A stretch of DNA of 12,866 nt. Origin: Flavobacteriaceae bacterium UBA5079. GTDB taxonomy: Bacteria > Bacteroidota > Bacteroidia > Flavobacteriales > Flavobacteriaceae. Positions within the stretch are counted from its first letter, which is position 1, and each line of letters starts with the position of its first letter. Both the position numbers and the translations under genes were made by a program. Below are positions 1-7,200 of the stretch, piece by piece. Where the stretch lies: assembly GCA_002414705.1 (NCBI GenBank), contig DIAL01000028.1, positions 31,749 through 44,614 on the forward strand, read 5' to 3'. Below the pieces are notes generated by a model that was not told where the DNA came from, ran no database searches, and saw only the letters and a program-made list of their open reading frames with translations.

Positions 1-881
1 CGTTTTCGCAAGAAGGTGCTTACATTCATATTCCAAAAAACAAACTGGTTGCAAAACCTATTCAGATTATTCATTTTGCAACTGGAAATGAATCGGCTTT
101 AATGCTTCAACCACGAAATTTAATTGTGGTAGATGAGAATTCGCATGTTCAAATTATTGAACGTCACCAGAGTTTAACCAGCAATCCTGTTTTAACAAAC
201 AGCGTTACAGAAATTCATGCCAACAAACGTGCGATTGTAGATTATTATAAAATTCAAAACGACAATGAGCATGCCTCTTTAATTGATAGCACGTTTATCA
301 ATCAGAAACGCGAAAGTCATGCAGCTGTTCATACGTTTTCATTTGGTGGAAAATTAACGCGTAACAATTTGAATTTTTATCAAAATGGCGAACGTATAGA
401 TTCTACACTAAAAGGTGTCACCATTATTGGCAACAAACAGCATGTAGATCACAACACGTTGGTGCATCATATTGAACCTAATTGCGAAAGCCATCAGGAT
501 TATAAGGGTATTTTTGGCGATAGTTCTACAGGTGTTTTTAACGGAAAAGTGCTTGTAGATAAAGACGCTCAAAAAACCAATGCGTTTCAAGCTAACAACA
601 ATATTTTGGTGAGCGATAAAGCCAGTATCAACACCAAACCACAATTAGAAATTTTTGCTGACGATGTTAAATGTTCACATGGTTGTACTATTGGTCAACT
701 AGACGAAAGCGCTATGTTTTACATGCGTTCAAGAGGTATTCCAGAAAAGGAAGCCAAGGCGTTACTTATGTTTGCATTTAGTAATAACGTATTGAGTTCG
801 GTTAAAATTCCTGAAATAAAACAACGTATCACAAAAATTATTGCTCATAAATTGGGCGTTAATATTGGTTTCGATTTGTAG
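1..881 (+). CDS. sufD: SufD, FeS cluster assembly scaffold subunit (5' truncated by window edge)
   Basis: This is the C-terminal part of SufD, a subunit of the cytoplasmic SufBCD complex that assembles iron-sulfur clusters. The reading frame is open from base 3, upstream of the first ATG at 102, and encodes residues typical of the SufB/SufD beta-helix (AYIHIPKN, then KPIQIIHFATG). The true start is therefore outside the window; about 292 residues are present of roughly 440 usual for flavobacterial SufD. The family signature near the C-terminus is intact: KCSHGCTIGQLDE followed by AMFYMRSRGI, with the conserved Cys codon at 672-674 and His codon at 678-680, matching the Cys/His pair of E. coli SufD. 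The next gene on the same strand is sufS, as in the usual sufBCDS order. SufB is the alternative paralogue, but SufB's Cys in this region has a different context, so SufD is preferred. No disruption is seen. Confidence 0.96.
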   Translation, partial: FSQEGAYIHIPKNKLVAKPIQIIHFATGNESALMLQPRNLIVVDENSHVQIIERHQSLTSNPVLTNSVTEIHANKRAIVDYYKIQNDNEHASLIDSTFINQKRESHAAVHTFSFGGKLTRNNLNFYQNGERIDSTLKGVTIIGNKQHVDHNTLVHHIEPNCESHQDYKGIFGDSSTGVFNGKVLVDKDAQKTNAFQANNNILVSDKASINTKPQLEIFADDVKCSHGCTIGQLDESAMFYMRSRGIPEKEAKALLMFAFSNNVLSSVKIPEIKQRITKIIAHKLGVNIGFDL

Positions 882-932
882 ACAAAGCGGAAAATAGATG
901 TCTTAATTAATAAGAATTAATCTGTATTTCTT

Positions 933-1006
933 GGAGCTATTTCACGCTATCCGCTAAATCTTTTTGCTAAAAAAAAGCAAAAAGGATATCGCTACTATCG
1001 TGGCTA
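933..1006. repeat. Palindromic intergenic element between sufD and sufS
   Basis: The 142-nt gap between sufD and sufS contains an extended imperfect inverted repeat. The core is perfect: CTTTTTGCT (960-968), a 7-A loop, then AGCAAAAAG (976-984). Outside it the arms still pair loosely, from GGAGCTA at 933-939 to TGGCTA at 1001-1006, with related CGCTATC and ATATCGC/ACTATCG stretches between. I recall similar intergenic palindromes, with GGAGCTAtttc at one end and a GGCTA end, recurring in Flavobacteriaceae genomes, so this is probably a REP-like dispersed element and not a sufS-specific site. As RNA inside the operon transcript it could form a hairpin that stabilises or attenuates the message. 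It lacks a GC-rich stem with a following U-run, so a strong terminator is unlikely. Confidence 0.6.
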
Positions 1007-1023
1007 TTTTTTAAAACAACACT

Positions 1024-2238
1024 ATGTTTAACGTCGAAAAAATAAGACAAGATTTCCCTATACTTCAAAGACAAGTAAACGGCAAGCCTTTGGTATATTT
1101 GGATAATGCAGCAACATCACAAACACCAAAACAAGTTATTGATGTTATTGTAGATTATTACAGCAACTTTAATGCTAACATTCACAGAGGCGTTCATACG
1201 TTAAGTCAGGAAGCTACAGATAAATATGAAGCTGCCAGACACACCATTAAAACCCATTTTAATGCCAAACATGCGCACGAAATTATTCTAACTGCAGGAA
1301 CAACTCATGGAATTAATTTAGTAGCCAATGGTTTTGCTTCACTGTTAAAAAAAGAGGATGAGATTATCGTGTCCGCATTAGAACATCATAGTAATATTGT
1401 GCCTTGGCAAATGCTTTGCGAAAAAACAGGTGCTATTCTAAAGGTGATTCCAATGAATATGGCTGGCGAGTTAATCATGGATGACTATGATAAATTACTA
1501 TCCGATAAAACTAAACTTGTTTTTGTAAATCATATTTCAAATGCTTTGGGAACTATCAATCCTATTGAATATATTATTAAAAAAGCGCATCAAGTTGGTG
1601 CAGCCGTTTTGGTAGATGGTGCGCAAGCCTGTCCACATATAAAAGCAGATATGCAGGCTTTAGATGTTGATTTCTATGTGCTATCTGCTCATAAAATGTG
1701 CGGACCAACAGGTGTTGGCATGTTATATGGCAAGGAAGCATGGTTACATAAATTACCGCCTTATCAAGGTGGAGGAGAAATGATTGCTGAAGTGACTTTC
1801 GAAAAAACCACCTATGCAGACTTACCGCATAAATTTGAAGCAGGAACACCAAATATCTGTGGTGGAATTGCTTTTGGAGCTGCTGTAGATTATATGAACA
1901 ACATAGGTTTTGAAGCCATTAACACCTATGAGCATGAGCTTCTAGAGTATGCCACCCAAGAATTATTAAAAATAGACGGTTTAAAAATTTACGGTACAGC
2001 CAAAAATAAAACATCCGTAATTTCCTTTAATTTAGAAGGCATTCACCCGTATGATATTGGAACCCTTTTGGATAAAATGGGTATTGCTGTTCGTACAGGT
2101 CACCATTGTGCGCAACCTATTATGAATTTTTATAATATTCCAGGAACTGTTAGAGCATCTTTTGCGTTTTATAATACAAAATCAGAAGTGGATGCGTTGG
2201 TTACTGGTGTTAAAAAAGCACAACTTATGTTGGGCTAA
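1024..2238 (+). CDS. sufS: SufS, PLP-dependent cysteine desulfurase
   Basis: SufS removes sulfur from L-cysteine, giving alanine and an enzyme persulfide that feeds SufBCD cluster assembly in the cytoplasm. The 404-residue product is the usual length for class V aminotransferase-fold SufS. Visible landmarks are YLDNAATSQ (25-33), NIHRGVH (52-58), EHHSNIVPWQ (120-129) with PLP-stacking His121, VDGAQ (197-201) with Asp198 and Gln201, SAHK with PLP-lysine Lys224, and RTGHHCAQP with the catalytic Cys362. These correspond to K226 and C364 of E. coli SufS. The ATG at 1024 is chosen because MFNVEKIRQDFPIL is the standard family start; the upstream region is A-rich with no strong Shine-Dalgarno. It follows sufD on the same strand and is probably cotranscribed. 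The SufE partner gene usually next in line is absent, and the following 134 nt before the convergent gene show no clear hairpin terminator. Confidence 0.98.
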   Translation: MFNVEKIRQDFPILQRQVNGKPLVYLDNAATSQTPKQVIDVIVDYYSNFNANIHRGVHTLSQEATDKYEAARHTIKTHFNAKHAHEIILTAGTTHGINLVANGFASLLKKEDEIIVSALEHHSNIVPWQMLCEKTGAILKVIPMNMAGELIMDDYDKLLSDKTKLVFVNHISNALGTINPIEYIIKKAHQVGAAVLVDGAQACPHIKADMQALDVDFYVLSAHKMCGPTGVGMLYGKEAWLHKLPPYQGGGEMIAEVTFEKTTYADLPHKFEAGTPNICGGIAFGAAVDYMNNIGFEAINTYEHELLEYATQELLKIDGLKIYGTAKNKTSVISFNLEGIHPYDIGTLLDKMGIAVRTGHHCAQPIMNFYNIPGTVRASFAFYNTKSEVDALVTGVKKAQLMLG

Positions 2239-2372
2239 AATTAAAAAACACGAACCACTAGAACATATAAACTGTAGCATTTCTATAGGCGCTTACACCA
2301 GCTACAAATTAGTAATTAGTGTTTCTGCTACACCCTTTAAGTATCATAAATGGATGTTTCATAGTAATGGGA

Positions 2373-3935
2373 TTAAAACAAGACGGTGTCTCTAATAGTT
2401 CCACTACTCTCTTTTACAATTTGAATTGTACCACCGTAACCAGTACCATTGGCATTGGTAGCGTAGGCTCTAACATAGTATGTTACACCTGTAGTAAAAA
2501 ATAACGGACTCAATTGTTTTGAAAAAGATGGATAAAAGTTGTTGCAGCCAGAAGGCGGGCAGGTAATAGGCACTGATGCAAAATTATCGGAAATAGTTGG
2601 ATTAAGTAACGTACCCCAAACAAAGCCTTGAGCCGTTATTACACTGCCTCTATCATCTGTTATACCACCCGTGAATTCAATATTTCCACCAGTTGTTATT
2701 GTTACCGTAGAGGATGTTACCACCAATGGTACTACTGGAGGTGGAGCACTCGTTGTAAATTGTACAACATTGCCATAACCCGTACCTGTGGCATTAGTAG
2801 CATAGGCTCTAACATAATAGGTGGTATTTGCTGTTAAATTACTTAAGCTATTAGTAAAAGTTCCTATTCCACTACCATTAGCTAGTACATTGTCTGAAAG
2901 CGTGGGATTACTAGAAGCGCTCCAAACTAACCCTCTAGCCGTTATGGTACTACCACCATTACTAGAAACAGCACCTCCCGAAGTAGCAGCACTCGTTGTA
3001 ATACCAGAAATAGCAACGGTAGATACGGTAGGCGTAGACAAAAGAGGTAAAGTATATTTTATTTTTAAAGCATTAAAATTTTGTTGAATTTCCTCAACAG
3101 TAAGTACCCGTTTATAAAGGATTACTTGTGCTATGTTGCCGGTGAAGAAATACTCACTACCACCTCTAGAACCAATAAACAGTGGAAAACTAGCATAGTT
3201 TCCCATAATATCATGAATTAGGTCTGGGTTATTTTCAGCACTTGCAGCATTGCCATCAATGTAAATTTGGCTCTGATTGGTCTCACCTAAACTTCTATTT
3301 GTAGTTGCTGTTATTAGATGCCAATTCGCATCCGCAATAGTTTCTGGAGCGTTTGCTACATTGTATCCTTCTTTTTGGTCTGTAACTCGCATTTTGCCAT
3401 TATTTGCTGTAACGCCAAAAGCATTGTTGCTATTCCAATCGGTACTATGTTCTAAAATTATATCAGTTTCTATAGATCCTGTTTTTAAAATAACTTGGAT
3501 GGTTAATTTATCCGTATCAGACAAATCTAAAGTGTTGTCAGTTACAAAATAATCATCGGTACCATCAAAAACTAAAGAGCCTCTATTAGCACTATTATAA
3601 GTAACGCCATTTTGTAGGGTGCCATGATTGCTATTGCCACTTACATCATTCCAAGTGGTGCCAGAACCCGAATAACTACTGGTATTACTAGCATCTAAAT
3701 GTAGGAACATGCCAGGAACTAATTCGGAAGTTGATAAAAACTCACCAAATGGCGTGACACCAGTACCCAAACCTACAGCGCCATTTTTATTGACTGAAAG
3801 TAATGGGTCTGAAATTATGGCGCCATTTTTATTTAAAACCGATATTTGTGCGGTTGCGGTCACCGTTATTAGTAATAAAATGATAGTAAAACAACGAATT
3901 CTGATAAAGGGCTTTTTTAGTAAACTGTTTTTCAT
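2373..3935 (-). CDS. Secreted LamG-like protein with two FN3-like domains
   Basis: A 520-residue exported protein of unknown specific role, probably a surface or extracellular carbohydrate- or ligand-binding protein. It begins with a basic stretch and a hydrophobic segment (residues about 15-29, ending TATAQ), a classic Sec signal peptide. A short linker with a duplicated VNKNGA-type motif (residues 34-52) follows. Residues about 75-292 form a LamG/concanavalin-A-like sandwich (LHLDASN, WNDVSGNSNHG, LVFDGTDDY, ending IAQVILYKRVLTVEEIQQN). Two FN3-like repeats follow (about 302-396 and 403-507), each ending in TYYVRAYATNA.GTGYG. The second carries an extra loop with two cysteines (CPPSGC, 459-464), perhaps a disulfide. 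There is no T9SS sorting tail and no lipobox Cys, so export beyond the periplasm is unexplained. The gene starts 32 nt after the end of the DUF1566-like relic, and its 3' end converges on sufS. The last residues (KESSGTIRDTVLF) do not resemble a family end, so the C-terminus may be truncated. Confidence 0.9.
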   Translation of the reverse strand: MKNSLLKKPFIRIRCFTIILLLITVTATAQISVLNKNGAIISDPLLSVNKNGAVGLGTGVTPFGEFLSTSELVPGMFLHLDASNTSSYSGSGTTWNDVSGNSNHGTLQNGVTYNSANRGSLVFDGTDDYFVTDNTLDLSDTDKLTIQVILKTGSIETDIILEHSTDWNSNNAFGVTANNGKMRVTDQKEGYNVANAPETIADANWHLITATTNRSLGETNQSQIYIDGNAASAENNPDLIHDIMGNYASFPLFIGSRGGSEYFFTGNIAQVILYKRVLTVEEIQQNFNALKIKYTLPLLSTPTVSTVAISGITTSAATSGGAVSSNGGSTITARGLVWSASSNPTLSDNVLANGSGIGTFTNSLSNLTANTTYYVRAYATNATGTGYGNVVQFTTSAPPPVVPLVVTSSTVTITTGGNIEFTGGITDDRGSVITAQGFVWGTLLNPTISDNFASVPITCPPSGCNNFYPSFSKQLSPLFFTTGVTYYVRAYATNANGTGYGGTIQIVKESSGTIRDTVLF

Positions 3936-3967
3936 TTTATTGTTTTTAATTCAAATATTGCAAATAA

Positions 3968-4254
3968 TTAAAACGCTCTTATTGCGCGTACATTGTAAAG
4001 TGAGTTTTTATCTTTACCATATGTAGGTGGCCCGCCACTTGGGTTAATACGAAACACTATTGCTGTAGTATTGCCTGTTTCAGTATAAGACCAATAAAAA
4101 TTATTAGGATAATCTGTTTTAATGGCAGTACCGCCATTAGCTACCGATGCGCTACTTATTTGACTTTTATAAGTTACTATTTTTAACATCTCGTCCCAAC
4201 TCGGCAAAAACCATCGGTGTAACCCCCTCCGTTATAGGTATGTCTATAAGTCAT
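3968..4254 (-). pseudogene. Frameshifted relic of a DUF1566 (Lcl_C)-type C-terminal domain
   Basis: This stretch encodes the end of a DUF1566/FISUMP-type lectin-fold domain but is not an intact gene. From the ATG at 4254 one frame reads MTYRHTYNGGGYTD; at about 4211-4215 the similarity jumps frame and continues WFLPSWDEMLKIV, then FYWSYTETGN, and ends NVRAIRAF at the stop 3968-3970. Family members read GYTDWFLPS, so losing one T (GATTGG to GATGG) explains the shift. The first frame has a stop (TGA, 4258-4260) just upstream, and only 25 further bases separate it from the preceding gene's stop, so the N-terminal half of the domain and any signal peptide are missing. The downstream frame could begin only at a TTG (4205-4207) with no ribosome site. 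A sequencing error would mend the frameshift but not the missing 5' part. The intact FISUMP domain immediately upstream is a distant structural relative. Confidence 0.75.
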
Positions 4255-4285
4255 ATTTCAACTACTTTAAATTGGCTTTTCCGAA

Positions 4286-7200
4286 TCAATCTTTTATACA
4301 GCGCACACAAAACCCATCTATTCTTTCGTCTCCCGCTCTTGCCGCTGATGTACTCGTAATATTTAATATCAATGTACTATTAGTCCTATACATTCCGTTA
4401 GAACCTACAGAATAAATACTTCCATTAGTATGGCGACGTCCAGCTATAGGTAATTTAAGTGATGAAGCGAGTGCACCTGCTGCATTTTGTGAGCTCCATA
4501 AAACTACTTCAGCCTCAAACTCTTCAATTGTAGGTAACCTGAAGCCATTTGGGCAGGGGTTATTTTTACCATCTACTCCTTGCCATAATTCAGTATTTAC
4601 TGGTGATTGCCAATTGAAAGAATTTGCATTAATAAAAAAACCATGTCCAGGTGTATCTGTAGTCGAAACCGTACTAATGTTTGTGCTTGTTCGCTTTTCA
4701 TGACCATCTGTTCCACGCCCCCATTGGTATAAATCGCCAAAAGAAGCAGCATCTGTGCTGCTACTAGCGACTTGTGTTGCCCCTAAATTTCTGTCGAGCC
4801 AAACCCTGCCAGTTGCTGTAGTCACCACGTTATAGGTATAGCCATCAAAGGTTCCTCCCGAAAATGGTGACTTTGTAACCAATAGTAATCCATTTTTAGA
4901 AACTCCAGTTATATCACCTATTTCACCATAATTATTCACATAATTTGAATTTGTAGCGGATATTTCACAATATTTTGTAACAACAGAAACACCATTTACG
5001 GTTAAAGGAACGGTAGCAGTATTAGAACAAAAAGAACCATTTGCTGCCTGTGTAGCTGTAATATTTGCAGTACCAACACCGGTAATAGTTACAGTATTGC
5101 CAGAAATAGTTGCTACAGACGCATTGTCACTTGTATAGCTAAACGAACCTGCACTAGCACTTGTTGGATTTGCTATAGTAAATGATTCATCAAAATAGGT
5201 TTTAGAATAATTATTAAAATTGGTAATTACTGGAATTTGATTTACCGTAACCAACTGCGAGATACAACTTGTGTTTGTTTCAGGCCCCTTTCTATTTACA
5301 TAATAGCTGGTATTAGCTGTTGGTGATACTGTTATGGTATTACCCGTTCCTACAATAGGCGCAGAACTTAATTCTATAAAATCAAGATCCATGGTTACAC
5401 CGCTAGCAGTGGTATAATCATATCTAATGCCTGTAATATTTCCATCCGATGCCCACAGGGGATGTGTGGACATGTCAACCACTGCAGTATGCCATTGCCC
5501 ATCAGATATTAAAGGCGTATTTTTATATTTGGCACCATCGGCGAGCGTCATGGCGCCATTTAAAAAGAATATCTGTGCTGCGGTAGCTGTTCCTGAATTT
5601 ACTTTGTATCGAAAATTAATATACTTATAAAGCGTTGGATCAAAACTCCCTAGATTAAGCATATTAATATAAGGATCACCCGATGTAGATGTGATATTTA
5701 ATACACCATTGGCATTAGCGTTATCTGTAGTAGCTACCGAGCCATAGGGTTGTGTCTCCCAACCTTCGTGAAAACCATCACCACCACATATGTCTGAATA
5801 CCAGACGTCAATAGCATCAGAATTTGTTGTGCCACCAGAGGCTGTTAACGAGGTACTATCGCCAGTGCAAATTGTAGCGGTTCCAGAAATTGTTGTAGGT
5901 GCAGTTATTGGTGGTACAGTTACATCATTTAATTGGGCCGTATTATTGCTTTGTGTTGTAGTTGCAGCATTTCCAGAACTATCAAAAATCGCATTTAATA
6001 CTGGTGTAACGGTTAACACTTCTGTACCATCTGGTGTTCCATTAATATCAAGACCTAGTTCAAAAGTTAAATTAGTTGTTGTTGTAATACTATTTGGTAT
6101 CGATGAATTTAACGTTGCCGTACCTCCTGATAATGAAAATAAAAAATCAGTAGTTTCTAAAACACCACTACTTACATCGGTTCGATAGACGTTTTCACTG
6201 AAAGTAATATTTATGGTTGTATTATCAGATGCCAAAGCATTACTAGCTATTTCCGGCAAAATAACATCTGCATCCATACCACCATCTGTAATTGTCCAAT
6301 TTTTATTTGCTATTAACGTAGTGTTTCTAGCTGCTAAAACAGCGGCGGTATCCGAATATTTACTGTTACCAAAATGCGCATTTAAATTTACAGGGACTTG
6401 AGATTCTCCAGCATCTAAAGTAGACCAACCTAGTAACAATGCATTATAATTAGCTCGTGATAATTTTGCGTCAGATAAAAAATATTGAAGATTACTTACC
6501 CTAGAAATATCCCAACTACTAATATCCTGATTAAAAGGCGTGTTTTGAAACATTCGTTGCATTTGATTAACACGTTTCACATTCCACCCACTAATATTTT
6601 GATTAAAGGAAGAAGCATTTCTAAACATGCTTGCCATACTAATGGTTTTGGTTACATCTGTTGTAAACTGCCAATTTGAAATATTTTCATTAAAAGCTTG
6701 AGCACCATGAAACATTTGTCCAAAACTAATTACACTAGAAACATTCCAAGAATTCAAATCCTGATTAAAAGTAGAAGCTCCATAAAACATTGTGGACATG
6801 TTAGTAACACTAGCAGTTTTATTCCCCCAATTTAAAGGACTGTTAAACCCTGAAGCCCCATAAAACATTTCAGCCATAATAGTGACATTAGAAACATCCC
6901 AATTACTTAAATCTTTATTGAATGCAATAGCAGATCTAAACATATATCCTAGATTAGTGACACTAGAAACATCCCAGTTACCAATATCTTGATTAAATAC
7001 AACTGCTTCTTTAAACATGCCTGACATATTTGTTACATTTCCTGTTTTATTACCCCAATTCAAAGGTGAATTAAAATTAGCGGCCCTAAAAAACATAAAG
7101 TTCATGTTTGTTACGCTGCTTACATTCCAATTACTCAAATTTTTATTGAATAAATCGTTATATGAAAACATTTCTGTCATATTAGTGACAAGAGACACAT

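Noticed and set aside
102..881. Treating ATG 102 as the start of a 259-residue SufD.
   Set aside because: The frame stays open and SufD-like upstream to base 3, so the ATG is internal.
2239..2372. An intrinsic terminator between the convergent sufS and LamG genes.
   Set aside because: I found only AT-rich short dyads such as AATTAGTAATT, with no GC-containing stem followed by a T-run on either strand.
3968..4867. A diversity-generating retroelement, since FISUMP and DUF1566 lectin-fold ends can be variable-region targets.
   Set aside because: There is no reverse transcriptase, no accessory gene and no template/variable repeat pair with adenine-specific differences in the window. The relic and the FISUMP end are only distantly alike at DNA level.
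5790..6188. A + strand reading frame of 132 codons opposite the BspA-like gene.
   Set aside because: It is antisense to a clear domain-bearing gene, has no family motif and no ribosome site. Similar long antisense frames elsewhere in the block reflect the low stop frequency opposite Thr/Asn/Ser-rich coding DNA.
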